Origin: CAVONV01 sp963697355
GTDB lineage: Bacteria; Acidobacteriota; Vicinamibacteria; Marinacidobacterales; DATDRI01
Assembly (NCBI GenBank): GCA_963697355.1
Contig: CAVONV010000032.1
Location: 372,001 to 436,000 of the forward strand
DNA: 64,000 nucleotides
Reading direction: 5' to 3'
A model generated the notes under the pieces. The model worked only from the letters and a program-made list of their open reading frames with translations. It did not search any database and was not told the DNA's origin. Below, one piece after another: positions 53,493 through 62,537 of this stretch. Every line of letters begins with the position of its first letter. The first letter of the stretch is position 1. Made by a program: the position numbers and the translations under genes.

Positions 53493-54766
53493 CGACCGCT
53501 CCGAATACCGCCCGCAAGCTCCAATATGCCGAGCGCCAGCACCTTGGTGGCACTGAGCAAATCCTCTACGGTACAGTATTCGTCCGCCTGATGCGCGAGC
53601 TCGAGGATGCCTGGACCGTAAGCGACGCAGTGTTCGATGCCAGCAATTCGAGCGACGTGCTTCTGATCGTAGGTACCGGGGCTGGCGACCAGCTCCGGCT
53701 CCTTTCCGAGGACAATTTGGACGGCCCTTGCGAGTGTGTCGGTCAGTGGCGACCCCTCGGGAGTCTGAACAGGATCCACCCTCATGAGATCCGTGAGCTC
53801 GAAACGACCATCGATGCTCGACAATCTGTCGAGCAACTCGACGATTTCTCCCCGAACGGAATCGAAACGTTCCTCGAGAAGGAAACGACGATCGAAAACG
53901 GCTTCGCATCGATCCGCAACGCAGGGGCTCTGAATGGTTTGTCCCACTTGGCCCCCTTCAATCGCATTGACATTGATCGTCGCGCGGCGGGCTCCCGCCG
54001 GTATGACCGGCATCCGTGTCGTCCTGCGGGAAAGAGCGTGGGAAAATTCGTTTCGGATCGCTTCGAGCACGACCGACATATTCTCGACGGCGTTGACGCC
54101 GAGGAAAGGCATGCTCCCATGGGCGGCGCGGCCGAAGGACGTGACCTTGAACCAATAGACTCCCCGGTGGCCGACACAGATTCTACCGGCCCCAAAGGGC
54201 TCGGGGATAATGACGTAATCGATCCTATCAGAGGCGATCCGACCCTGCTCGGCCATCCAAGCCACGCCCGCCTGTCCTCCGCTCTCTTCGTCCACCGTCC
54301 CGCTGATTTCCACGCTTCCTTCGAGCTCCGCTCCAGCGCGCCGTATCGCCTCGGCAGCAAAGACCGCGGCCGCGATGCCGGATTTCATGTCCGTCGCCCC
54401 ACGCCCGTACAAACGGTGGTCTCGCACGATTCCGGCGAAGGGATCGACGCTCCATCCCTCACCCACCGGAACGACGTCGATGTGGCCGTTGACATGCACG
54501 AGAGGACGCGGGACTCGACCGCCACGGCGGCCCACCACGTTCACGCGAGGATGGGCTTCCGTATGCTCGGGCCTCCCCACGGCTTCGAGATAGTCCACTT
54601 CGAAGCCATGAGATGTCAGGCGGTGGCCGATGAGCTCGGCGCACTCACGATAATGCTCACCCGGTGGATTGACAGTGGGAATGCGAATCAGTTCGCAAGC
54701 AAAATCAACGATTTCCTCTCTTGCGAGCTCGATTTCCTTTAGAACCGAATCCTCGATCGCAACCAT
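53489..54766 (-). CDS. M20-family metallopeptidase (ArgE/DapE-like)
   Basis: Protein of 425 residues from ATG 54766. Metal-binding and catalytic motifs are in order: VNGHIDVVPVGEG, YGRGATDMKSGIAAAV, VDEESGGQAG, HGSMPFLGVNAVENM (dimerisation domain) and the final LAHQADEYCTVEDL with the third histidine. It is an amidohydrolase of N-acyl amino acids or small dipeptides (acetylornithine deacetylase or succinyl-diaminopimelate desuccinylase relatives). Translationally coupled to the membrane protein downstream; divergent from an SDR. Confidence 0.9.
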   Translation of the reverse strand: MVAIEDSVLKEIELAREEIVDFACELIRIPTVNPPGEHYRECAELIGHRLTSHGFEVDYLEAVGRPEHTEAHPRVNVVGRRGGRVPRPLVHVNGHIDVVPVGEGWSVDPFAGIVRDHRLYGRGATDMKSGIAAAVFAAEAIRRAGAELEGSVEISGTVDEESGGQAGVAWMAEQGRIASDRIDYVIIPEPFGAGRICVGHRGVYWFKVTSFGRAAHGSMPFLGVNAVENMSVVLEAIRNEFSHALSRRTTRMPVIPAGARRATINVNAIEGGQVGQTIQSPCVADRCEAVFDRRFLLEERFDSVRGEIVELLDRLSSIDGRFELTDLMRVDPVQTPEGSPLTDTLARAVQIVLGKEPELVASPGTYDQKHVARIAGIEHCVAYGPGILELAHQADEYCTVEDLLSATKVLALGILELAGGIRSGR

Positions 54767-54870
54767 GATTGAATATCCTCTCGTCGAGCGTGGCGGTTTG
54801 TCAATAACCGGAATGGGACTGTTGCTTTTCACGCAAAGGAGCAGGAAGATTTCGGGAGGGAGGAGTAAAG

Positions 54871-55665
54871 ATGAAAGACAGTTCGCTCTACCGGCTAGAC
54901 GAAAAGGTGGTCGTGGTCGTTGGCGCCGGTTCCGGTATTGGTGCCGCGGTCGCCCTAGGTTGTGCCCGACAAGGGGGCAAAGTTGCCTGCCTGGACATCG
55001 ACCTCGACGCCGCAGAGAAAGTGGCCGGCCGCATCGCCGAGGATGGAGGCGAAGCCGAAGCGCTTCACCTGGACATTCGGGACCGGGCTCGAGTCGCCTC
55101 GACGTTCATTGAGATCAACGAACGTCATGGCCGATTGGATGTGGTGATCTCGACTCCGAGCATCAATGTTCGCAAGCCCATACTCGATTATCATGAAGAC
55201 GAGCTCGACCGCGTCATCGATGTGAACCTCAAAGGAAATTTCCACGTGCTTCAAACGGCGGGAAGGATTATGGCCCGGCAGGGCCGAGGGAGCATTGTCT
55301 TGTTCTCTTCGATACGCTCGTTGGTCGTGGAGCCGGGTCAAGCCGTCTACGCCGCTACCAAGGCGGGAATCGTTCAAATGGTAAGAACCCTTGCTGCAGA
55401 GCTCGGGTCTTCCGGCGTTCGCGTCAATGCGATGGCACCCGGTGTCGTCGAGACGCCGTTGACAGCGCCCATCAAATCCAACCCGGATTGGTATCGAGCT
55501 TATGCGGACAAGAACATCATGAAGCGTTGGGCAAGCGCAGAAGAGATGGTGGGTCCCACCGTATTCTTGGCATCCGAGGCATCGAGCTACATGACGGGAG
55601 CTGTGCTCTTCGTCGATGGTGGATGGACCGCCTGCGACGGCAGGTTCCAACCCCCAGGCATGTAG
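54871..55665 (+). CDS. Short-chain dehydrogenase/reductase
   Basis: Protein of 264 residues behind GGAGGAGTAAAG. VVGAGSGIGAAVALGCARQG and the aspartate after the second strand (CLDIDLDAAEKV) indicate NAD(H). Catalytic SSIRSLVVEPGQAVYAATKA carries Ser, Tyr and Lys; VRVNAMAPGVVETPLT follows. Distinct from the SDR at 51246. Followed 89 bp later by an alcohol-dehydrogenase-like gene, so the two may act on the same substrate, but no pathway is evident. Confidence 0.88.
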   Translation: MKDSSLYRLDEKVVVVVGAGSGIGAAVALGCARQGGKVACLDIDLDAAEKVAGRIAEDGGEAEALHLDIRDRARVASTFIEINERHGRLDVVISTPSINVRKPILDYHEDELDRVIDVNLKGNFHVLQTAGRIMARQGRGSIVLFSSIRSLVVEPGQAVYAATKAGIVQMVRTLAAELGSSGVRVNAMAPGVVETPLTAPIKSNPDWYRAYADKNIMKRWASAEEMVGPTVFLASEASSYMTGAVLFVDGGWTACDGRFQPPGM

Positions 55666-55754
55666 TTGCGGCCCTTGGTCGTCCATCATTCTGCCTTCCT
55701 GCCGACGAGTGAGCTATCATGTGGAACTTCAATGATGGAACGGAGGTGTGAACT

Positions 55755-56780
55755 ATGAGAGCCATGCGGATTCACGAGCACGGCGGCCCGGAAGCACTAA
55801 AGCTCGAGCAAATCGATCCACCGCGCCCCGGCCCCGGCGAAGTGACGGTGCAAGTGAAAGCCTGCGCCATGAACCACCTCGACTTGTGGACGAGAAACGG
55901 CTTACCCGGTTTGAAGATCCCAATGCCTCATATTCTGGGCTCGGACATCTCCGGAGTCGTTGTCGAGATGGGAGACGGGGTCAATAGGGCGTCCGGCGAA
56001 GAAGTCATCATTCAACCAGGGCTCTCGTGCGGTCACTGTTTGTGGTGCTTCGAAGGACGTCACAGCGAATGCAAGGAGTACAAGATCTTCGGCTATCAAG
56101 TCGACGGCGGCTACACCGAGCGTCTCAACGTTCCAGAGGAAAACCTCCTCCCCAAACCGAAGAGCCTTTCCTTCGAAGAAGCGGCTTCGATTCCCTTGGT
56201 CTTTCTCACTGCCTGGCACATGCTCGTGGGCCGCGCTCACATCCAACCGGGTGAAGACGTGCTGGTCCTTGCAGCGGGAAGCGGTGTTGGAATAGCCTCG
56301 ATCCAGATCGCCAAACTCTGGGGAGCCCGAGTGATTGCTACAGCATCGACCGATGCCAAGCTCGAACGAGCTCGAGCGATCGGCGCCGACGAGATCATCA
56401 ACTACAAAGATGAAGACTTTGCCGAAGAAGTCCGCCGGATGACGGACAACAAGGGTGTCGAGGTGGTGATCGAGCACGTGGGTGCCGACACGTTCGACAA
56501 GAGCCTTCGAAGCCTGGCAAAGGGAGGAAGGCTGGTCACTTGCGGAGCCACTTCGGGAGCCGATGCTAAGATCAACTTGCGCTATCTCTTTGCCCGCCAC
56601 ATCTCCATCCTCGGCTCTTACATGGGTGGCAAGCCCGAATTGGCGAAGCTCCTACCTCACTTCGACACGGGAAAACTGCGACCCGTAGTGGACAAAGTCT
56701 TTCCTCTGGAAGAAGCCGCGGATGCCCACCGGCGCATGGAGGAAAGGGCACAGTTTGGCAAGATTGTACTTACAATATAG
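55755..56780 (+). CDS. Zinc-dependent alcohol dehydrogenase / quinone-oxidoreductase-type MDR protein
   Basis: Protein of 341 residues, ATG behind GGAGGTGTGAACT. Medium-chain dehydrogenase: N-terminal catalytic domain with NHLDLWTRNGLPGLKIPM, HILGSDISGVVVEMGDG and the structural-zinc cysteines CGHCLWCFEGRHSEC, then a Rossmann domain VLVLAAGSGVGIASIQIAKL and VIEHVGADTFDKSLRSLAKG. The final stop overlaps the first unit of an octamer array. Confidence 0.88.
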   Translation: MRAMRIHEHGGPEALKLEQIDPPRPGPGEVTVQVKACAMNHLDLWTRNGLPGLKIPMPHILGSDISGVVVEMGDGVNRASGEEVIIQPGLSCGHCLWCFEGRHSECKEYKIFGYQVDGGYTERLNVPEENLLPKPKSLSFEEAASIPLVFLTAWHMLVGRAHIQPGEDVLVLAAGSGVGIASIQIAKLWGARVIATASTDAKLERARAIGADEIINYKDEDFAEEVRRMTDNKGVEVVIEHVGADTFDKSLRSLAKGGRLVTCGATSGADAKINLRYLFARHISILGSYMGGKPELAKLLPHFDTGKLRPVVDKVFPLEEAADAHRRMEERAQFGKIVLTI

Positions 56781-56819
56781 AACTCGAGAACTCGAGTACC
56801 CGAGCACTCAAGAATCTAG
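56780..56819. repeat. Octamer repeat array D (five units)
   Basis: Units GAACTCGA, GAACTCGA, GTACCCGA, GCACTCAA, GAATCTAG run from the last base of the alcohol-dehydrogenase stop codon. Same family as arrays A-C, but here the next gene is in the same direction. Confidence 0.8.
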
Positions 56820-56844
56820 GAATGAATTCCGGAGAGAGAAATCA

Positions 56845-56868
56845 ACGCAAAGACGCAAAGACGCAAGG
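56845..56868. repeat. Second octamer repeat, ACGCAAAG x3
   Basis: ACGCAAAG, ACGCAAAG, ACGCAAGG in tandem, also with an 8-bp period but a different sequence. It lies inside the open frame that runs into the DHA2 transporter and just before its first recognisable residues. Confidence 0.7.
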
Positions 56869-56966
56869 AAGAAGCCGCCATAGAGGAAAAACCGGCGGCG
56901 TCTCCGCTCGAGGCGGCCGTCTCTCTTCCTCCGCGAAAGCGCGCGGCGGTCACGGTCGGCGTCATC

Positions 56967-58418
56967 ATGGGGATCTTCCTCGCAGCCATAGAGCAAACCG
57001 TCGTGGCTACGGCTATGCCCACGGTCGTTGCCAGCCTAGGTGGGCTCAACATCTATAGCTGGATTTTCTCCGCCTATCTGCTCGCTTTCACCGTAAGCGT
57101 CCCCATCTGGGGCAGACTGTCCGATATGTTCGGGCGGCGGCGCTTCTATCTCATCGCCATCGGCCTGTTCCTTTTGGGCTCGGTGTTGGCCGGGCAAGCA
57201 CGATCCATGGCGTTTCTCATCGTCGCGCGCGCGATTCAGGGACTCGGGGGAGGTGGTGTCTTTCCAATCGGCCTCACCATCATTGGAGAGATCTTCTCGC
57301 TCGAGCAAAGGGCGCGCATGCAAGGACTCTTCAGCGGCGTTTGGGGGTTTGCCAGCATCGTCGGTCCCCTCGCGGGCGGCTTGATTACCGACTACGTTTC
57401 CTGGCGATGGGTCTTCTACGTCAACCTCCCCTTCGGTTTTGCGGCCATTGCCCTCATCTACGCTAACCTCTCGGAACCGGACAAAGAAGGCAGACACCAC
57501 TCGATCGATTACATCGGTGTGGTGACGCTCACCGCTTCCTTGACCTGTTTTCTCGTTGCTTTGATACAGGCTGGAACAAGGGGCGGCTTCTTCGACAGGG
57601 ACATCCTCATTCTCGTCGGCGCTTCTTTGATGTTGTTCACCGCTTTCATCTATTTCGAACGACGGGCCGAAGAGCCACTGATACCCTTTTCCTTGTTTCA
57701 AGACCGCACCTTTAGTGTGTGCTCCGGTGTGGGTTTTCTCGCCGGGATGGGCTTGTTCGGCTCCATTTCCTTTATTCCCCTGTTCGTTCAAGGCGTCTTG
57801 TTCGGCTCGGCCACCGAGGCAGGCTCCGCGCTGACTCCCTTGTTGCTGAGCTGGGTCCTATTCTCTATATTGAGCGCAAGACTTCTTTTGAAATTCGGCT
57901 ATAGACCCGTCGTGATTGGCGGGATGCTTCTGTTCGTCGTCGGATTTTCGTGGCTCTCCCGCATGGGACCCGAGAGCTCCTACGGGGCCATTCTCCCCTC
58001 AATGGCGGTTCTCGGTGCGGGAATGGGCCTCGCCATGGTCGCCATTCTCCTTGCCGTTCAAAACACCGTCCCCCATCGACTCATGGGAATCGCGACCTCG
58101 ACGAACCTCTTCTTTCGCACGATAGGAGGCACGCTGGGTGTCGCTATCATGGGTTCCGTTATGAGCCACCGTATGGCGACTCACCTCGGGGGGACGCGTG
58201 ACCCTGAGTTGATTGAGCTCGCCGCCCATCCTGACGCGATCGTCAGCGAGGCCACACGATCCGCTCTTTCCCCGGAGGCTTTGGATTGGTTACGTGTAGC
58301 GCTGGCGGGCTCGCTCGAACACGTCTTCCTGGTCGGGGCCGCCGTCGCCGCGGTGGCCTTTCTCCTCGCCTGGGCTTTTCCTTCCGGGTCGGCCGAGCAG
58401 CTGGCACACAGAAGATGA
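56967..58418 (+). CDS. DHA2-family MFS drug transporter (start uncertain)
   Basis: Protein of 483 residues if begun at ATG 56967, but this codon lies in the middle of the first helix. Conserved sequence continues upstream in the same frame (PPRKRAAVTVGVIMGIFLAA) back to about 56880, where no ATG, GTG or TTG exists; only ATA, ATC or ATT codons are available. The rest is a normal 14-helix DHA2 exporter: AIEQTVVATAMPTVVASLGG, SVPIWGRLSDMFGRRRFYLI (motif A), FSGVWGFASIVGPLAGG (motif C). Export of drugs or lipids is inferred from the family. Confidence 0.85.
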   Translation: MGIFLAAIEQTVVATAMPTVVASLGGLNIYSWIFSAYLLAFTVSVPIWGRLSDMFGRRRFYLIAIGLFLLGSVLAGQARSMAFLIVARAIQGLGGGGVFPIGLTIIGEIFSLEQRARMQGLFSGVWGFASIVGPLAGGLITDYVSWRWVFYVNLPFGFAAIALIYANLSEPDKEGRHHSIDYIGVVTLTASLTCFLVALIQAGTRGGFFDRDILILVGASLMLFTAFIYFERRAEEPLIPFSLFQDRTFSVCSGVGFLAGMGLFGSISFIPLFVQGVLFGSATEAGSALTPLLLSWVLFSILSARLLLKFGYRPVVIGGMLLFVVGFSWLSRMGPESSYGAILPSMAVLGAGMGLAMVAILLAVQNTVPHRLMGIATSTNLFFRTIGGTLGVAIMGSVMSHRMATHLGGTRDPELIELAAHPDAIVSEATRSALSPEALDWLRVALAGSLEHVFLVGAAVAAVAFLLAWAFPSGSAEQLAHRR

Positions 58419-58504
58419 GCCAATGAGATGTCACGGTCATTTACGCTCCCTCGGGTCCGTGATAAGTTGGCGCCGGCGGAACTCACTATCTTCGAGGAGC
58501 TTGG

Positions 58505-60475
58505 ATGACCAATAGACCGGTTAGCTCTGCTTGGCAATCCTCCTTTTCGCTTCTGGCGGCGTTTCGATCGCTGGCACCAGCGCTAACCCTCGCTCTGACC
58601 ATGGCGCTTCTCGATTGCGGAGGAGGATCGTCGCCTGTCGACACCGTTGTACCCTTCTACTTCGACGAGCACATCCAACAATCGGAGGCGCAATATGACG
58701 AGGTGCAATTCCGTTCCTTCCGTCCGAGCGGCGAACTGACCGGCACCGTCACCCTGTCGGGCGGGGTGGGAGGCTCTTCGGCAGATACGCGACGTTCGCT
58801 GACGCCTCCCGTTCCTTCCCGGTTCACATTCGAAGTCTTGGTGCCGGACAATGCTCTCCTGCAGTTTGCGATAGGCGTTCTCAACTTCGGGAGCTCGACT
58901 CTTCCTGCTTCCGTTGAATTTCTAGTTCGGGTCGCCGACGGAACAGAAGAAGAAACCTGTTTCGACGAAATGGTCCGACGGTTCCAACCCGACGAATGGG
59001 TCGACCAGGAAGTGGATTTGTCACGGTGGTCCGGCAAAAAGGTGCGTTTGACCTTCGAGACCAAAGCGCATCTAAGAATGGGACCCGCGACCTCGGCCCG
59101 CAGCACCATGCAGCCCTTGTGGGGCAACCCGGCACTCGTGAGCCGGAGCCACCGACCGGATCGGCCCAACGTCGTTCTCATATCTATCGACTGCCTCAGA
59201 GCCGACCATATCGGAGCCTATGGTTACGAACGCAACACCACTCCGAGAATCGACGAACTGGCCAAAGACGGAGTGGTGTTCGAGACGTTGGTGAGCACCG
59301 CACCTTGGACGTTTCCTTCGCACATGTCCATGCTGACAGGCCTTCCTCCTTCGATCCACGGAGCCACACGCTGGTCCAAACTCCACGATTCGGTACCTTA
59401 CCTATCGGAGTTGCTGGCGCAGGCAGGTTACCGAACGGACGGAACGGTTTCCGTGGATTACATTTCCCAAGACTTCGGCTTCGAGCGAGGCTTTCACTCA
59501 TACTATTTCTCCTTCGACCCCGGAGCCACCCGTGTCGTTGATCATGCGATTGACTTGCTCCGCAAAGGCTCAGGACAGAACCAGTTCCTTTTTGTGCACA
59601 CCCTAGATGTGCATTGGCCCTACTGGCCGCCAGAGGAGTTCAGGACTCGTTTCGGCCCACGCCCCCTCGAGGTGACTGAGCTCCTACAGAAGGTACTGGT
59701 GGACGATCCACCAGCCAACCAACAAGAGATCGATCATGTAATCAACCTCTATGACGGAGAGTTGGCCTACGTGGACCAAGAACTAGGCCGCCTATTCGAT
59801 GAAATGAAATCTCTAGGAACCTACGACAGCTCACTCATCGTCTTGACCGCTGATCACGGAGAGGCGTTCTACGAGCATGGCTTCTGGAAACACACCCAGA
59901 CTCTCTATGATGAGATGATCCATATTCCTTTGATCGTCAAATGGCCCAAAGGAGCACCCACGGGCAGAGTCGAGGCCATGGTGAGCCAAACGGATGTATT
60001 CCCGACGATCTTGGAAGCAGCAGGGGTGGAGTCATCCAACGAATGGTCTCAGAGCGTTCGGAGACATCTGGACCGATCTCTTCCGAGCCGGGGCTCGCGA
60101 AAGGTCGTCAGTGAAGTCACTTGGGATGCCAAACCGACCTGGCCGGCGATGATGAAAATCTCCTTCCGATCGGATGACTACAAATACATCGCCACGCTAC
60201 GTGGTCCTGCAGTCGAATCCCTGGACACCGGTGGGGTTCACTCGGAAGAGCTGTACGATCTAGGTCGTGATCCACTGGAGCGAACGAACCTGCTCGCCCC
60301 CTCGGATGAGAAAGATCCCGCCGTCGTCGAGGTGGCTCGTGACTTTCGCGAAGCACTGAGCTCCTTTTTCACGGAAGCCAAAGGGCTTAGGTCGGGACGG
60401 CAGGGAGACAAAGTCGATTTGAATGAAAGCGTCAAGGAAAGACTGAAAGCCCTAGGGTACGTCGAACAAGACTAG
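58505..60475 (+). CDS. Sulfatase-fold lipoprotein with N-terminal beta-sandwich domain
   Basis: Protein of 656 residues. An N-terminal signal region ends at TMALLDCGGG, so it may be a lipoprotein although the residue before Cys is unusual. About 180 residues of beta-sandwich precede the alkaline-phosphatase-like core: NVVLISIDCLRADHIGAYGY, TAPWTFPSHMSMLTGLPPSI, FVHTLDVHWPYWPP, LTADHGEAFYEHGFWKHTQT, PLIVKWPKG. The nucleophile position holds Thr in WTFPSH, not Cys or Ser of the CxPSR formylglycine motif, so hydrolysis or transfer of phosphate esters is more likely than sulfate. Tail-to-tail with a paralogue. Confidence 0.85.
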   Translation: MTNRPVSSAWQSSFSLLAAFRSLAPALTLALTMALLDCGGGSSPVDTVVPFYFDEHIQQSEAQYDEVQFRSFRPSGELTGTVTLSGGVGGSSADTRRSLTPPVPSRFTFEVLVPDNALLQFAIGVLNFGSSTLPASVEFLVRVADGTEEETCFDEMVRRFQPDEWVDQEVDLSRWSGKKVRLTFETKAHLRMGPATSARSTMQPLWGNPALVSRSHRPDRPNVVLISIDCLRADHIGAYGYERNTTPRIDELAKDGVVFETLVSTAPWTFPSHMSMLTGLPPSIHGATRWSKLHDSVPYLSELLAQAGYRTDGTVSVDYISQDFGFERGFHSYYFSFDPGATRVVDHAIDLLRKGSGQNQFLFVHTLDVHWPYWPPEEFRTRFGPRPLEVTELLQKVLVDDPPANQQEIDHVINLYDGELAYVDQELGRLFDEMKSLGTYDSSLIVLTADHGEAFYEHGFWKHTQTLYDEMIHIPLIVKWPKGAPTGRVEAMVSQTDVFPTILEAAGVESSNEWSQSVRRHLDRSLPSRGSRKVVSEVTWDAKPTWPAMMKISFRSDDYKYIATLRGPAVESLDTGGVHSEELYDLGRDPLERTNLLAPSDEKDPAVVEVARDFREALSSFFTEAKGLRSGRQGDKVDLNESVKERLKALGYVEQD

Positions 60476-60480
60476 AATTC

Positions 60481-62355
60481 CTAGTGGATGTAACCCAGGC
60501 TCCTCAAACGCTCCATGGTCTCCTCATCGACGACGACTGGTTTGCTGTCCCGCCCCGCCTGGAGTCGACGTTCCTTCGCAAGATGCGCCGACAGCATACG
60601 CCGATAATCGTCCACTCCATGTCCAAGCTCGATCAGGTTCCTCAATTCCTGTGGGTCCTCAATGAGGTCATACAGCTCCTCCCGCAACCGCTGCTCCTCA
60701 TCGGCATCCCAGTCGTGAGCTTCGATCGCGGCAACATACTTGGCCACAGGACTACGAAAAGAGACCATCTTCGTGAGGTTTCTGTCGTCCAACTTCAAAG
60801 CAAATTCGCTAATGAGGACCCGCTCCACGAGAGAACCTGTCGGCCGATTACCATAGAGGCCCAAGTCGATGGCCTCGGTCGGAATCTCGGCCAGTCCCGC
60901 GGCGGCAAGGATCGTGGCGAAGATGTCCGTCTGACTCACAGGATGGTCGACGCTTCCTCCCGGATCACCCTTGGGCCACTTGACGATCAAAGGAACCCGT
61001 ATGATTTCATCATAAAGCGACTCACTATGCTCCCAGTGTCCGTGCTCGTAAAAGGCCTCTCCGTGATCCGCCGTAATGACGATGAGCGAGTTGTCGTAGA
61101 GTCCCATCTTCTCGAGCTCACTCAGGAACCGTCCAATTTCACGATCCGTGTAGAAGATCTCTGCATCGTACAAGTTGATGAGTTGTTCCACTTCGGAAGA
61201 ATCCTCGGGCGGTTGATCGTCCTTGACCCTATCCAGAAGGTCAGAGATGTCCTTTGGTCGCGGCCCGAATCGCTCGATGAGCTCGGCGGGCGGTAGATAG
61301 GGAGTATGGGGATCAAATAGATGGACGAAGAGAAACTGACGATGCCCTCGCGCGCCACGGGCCATCGCGAGAGCCGCATCAATCGTCCCGCGGGCACCGG
61401 GTTGACGGAGGAAACGATAGTGATGGAATGCTCGTTCGAATCCGAAAACCTGAGACAGATAGTCCCAGGACACGATACCGTCGACCTGGTATCCCGCTCC
61501 CGCCAGAAGGTCGGGCAAATAAGGCGCAAGTGGATCGAGCTTGTGCAACTTGCCATGGACGCCGTGGGAGGACGGCAACAGACCGGTCAACATCGACATG
61601 TGTGTCGGGACCGTCCACGAAGAGGTGGCGATAGCCGTCTCGAACACAACCCCATCGGCCGCGAAGCGATCGATATGCGGAGTGACTTGACGCGAATAAC
61701 CATAGACACCAACGTGATCGGCCCTCAGGCAGTCGATGGAAACGAGAATGAGATTCAAAGGCTCTTCTCGAGGTCGAGTCGTACTGAGAACCGGATTGCC
61801 CCAAAGGGGCAACAAACTCGCCACTACTGATTCACCCGGCGCTCCCGTGGAACCGGCTGCATTGGCACCGACGAGCGCTGTTTCGAGAATGATTTTGGAT
61901 GTGGAGCCGGCATAGGAGCTCAGATCGACTTCGCCCTCCCGCCACTGGTTCTGCTGATCTCGGCTCAAAACGATGCTGAAGAGGCGCTCGTCGCTGTCGC
62001 CGGTATCCACATACACTCTAAAACGAACCGAAGCTTCGACCTCCTCATCGCCGAGCGTGGCAACACCAACGGCAAATCTCAACATGGGACTTTGGGGAAT
62101 CTTCGCGACGAACGCCATTCGTGAGGGCAAAGGAGGCGCTAGCGAGCGTCTTGTCTCTTCACCCACAGTCCAGGGAATCGAAAGACTCCGGTTCTGGCGT
62201 TGTGAATAGAACTCGATGTCGCTGAAACTCAACTCCGCATTCACAACCTCGTCCACGAAAAACATAGGAGCCTCATCCTTCGGTGAGCTACAGCTCGAGG
62301 CTCCGACAAGTATTAAAAGCGTCGCAAACGACGTGACCAACCCTCGCCGACCCAT
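60481..62355 (-). CDS. Sulfatase-fold lipoprotein, paralogue of the preceding gene
   Basis: Protein of 624 residues from ATG 62355, chosen because a lipoprotein signal (RRGLVTSFATLLILVGASSC) begins there; the frame opens upstream at a GTG (62493). Same architecture: beta-sandwich N-domain (SLAPPLPSRMAFVAKIPQSP) and core with LILVSIDCLRADHVGVYGYS, ATSSWTVPTHMSMLTGLLPS, FVHLFDPHTPYLPP, ITADHGEAFYEHGHWEHSES. Again Thr replaces the formylglycine Cys. The two genes converge with 5 bp between stops and are old, diverged duplicates. Confidence 0.85.
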   Translation of the reverse strand: MGRRGLVTSFATLLILVGASSCSSPKDEAPMFFVDEVVNAELSFSDIEFYSQRQNRSLSIPWTVGEETRRSLAPPLPSRMAFVAKIPQSPMLRFAVGVATLGDEEVEASVRFRVYVDTGDSDERLFSIVLSRDQQNQWREGEVDLSSYAGSTSKIILETALVGANAAGSTGAPGESVVASLLPLWGNPVLSTTRPREEPLNLILVSIDCLRADHVGVYGYSRQVTPHIDRFAADGVVFETAIATSSWTVPTHMSMLTGLLPSSHGVHGKLHKLDPLAPYLPDLLAGAGYQVDGIVSWDYLSQVFGFERAFHHYRFLRQPGARGTIDAALAMARGARGHRQFLFVHLFDPHTPYLPPAELIERFGPRPKDISDLLDRVKDDQPPEDSSEVEQLINLYDAEIFYTDREIGRFLSELEKMGLYDNSLIVITADHGEAFYEHGHWEHSESLYDEIIRVPLIVKWPKGDPGGSVDHPVSQTDIFATILAAAGLAEIPTEAIDLGLYGNRPTGSLVERVLISEFALKLDDRNLTKMVSFRSPVAKYVAAIEAHDWDADEEQRLREELYDLIEDPQELRNLIELGHGVDDYRRMLSAHLAKERRLQAGRDSKPVVVDEETMERLRSLGYIH

Positions 62356-62537
62356 GAAGGCCGCAAAGGCAATGAACCAGCGTGGTGTGTTGGCAAACAA
62401 GTGATTCTCGAATCGATTAGTTGATGGCCAAGAAAGGCAGCCTAATATCCCAAATCGTTCTTTGTCAACAGACACCGTCTCGACTATTTTCACGTCCTTT
62501 GCTAGACTGGCGCTGGATCGATCACCTTTCGCGAAGC

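Noticed and set aside
52053..53909. N-terminal 139-residue extension of the membrane protein
   Set aside because: The extension is arginine-rich, overlaps the M20 gene and has no similarity; the coupled TTG at 53492 is a better start.
56822..57058. ATG at 56822 as start of the DHA2 transporter
   Set aside because: It is in a different frame from the transporter, and its product is basic and unlike a membrane protein N-terminus.
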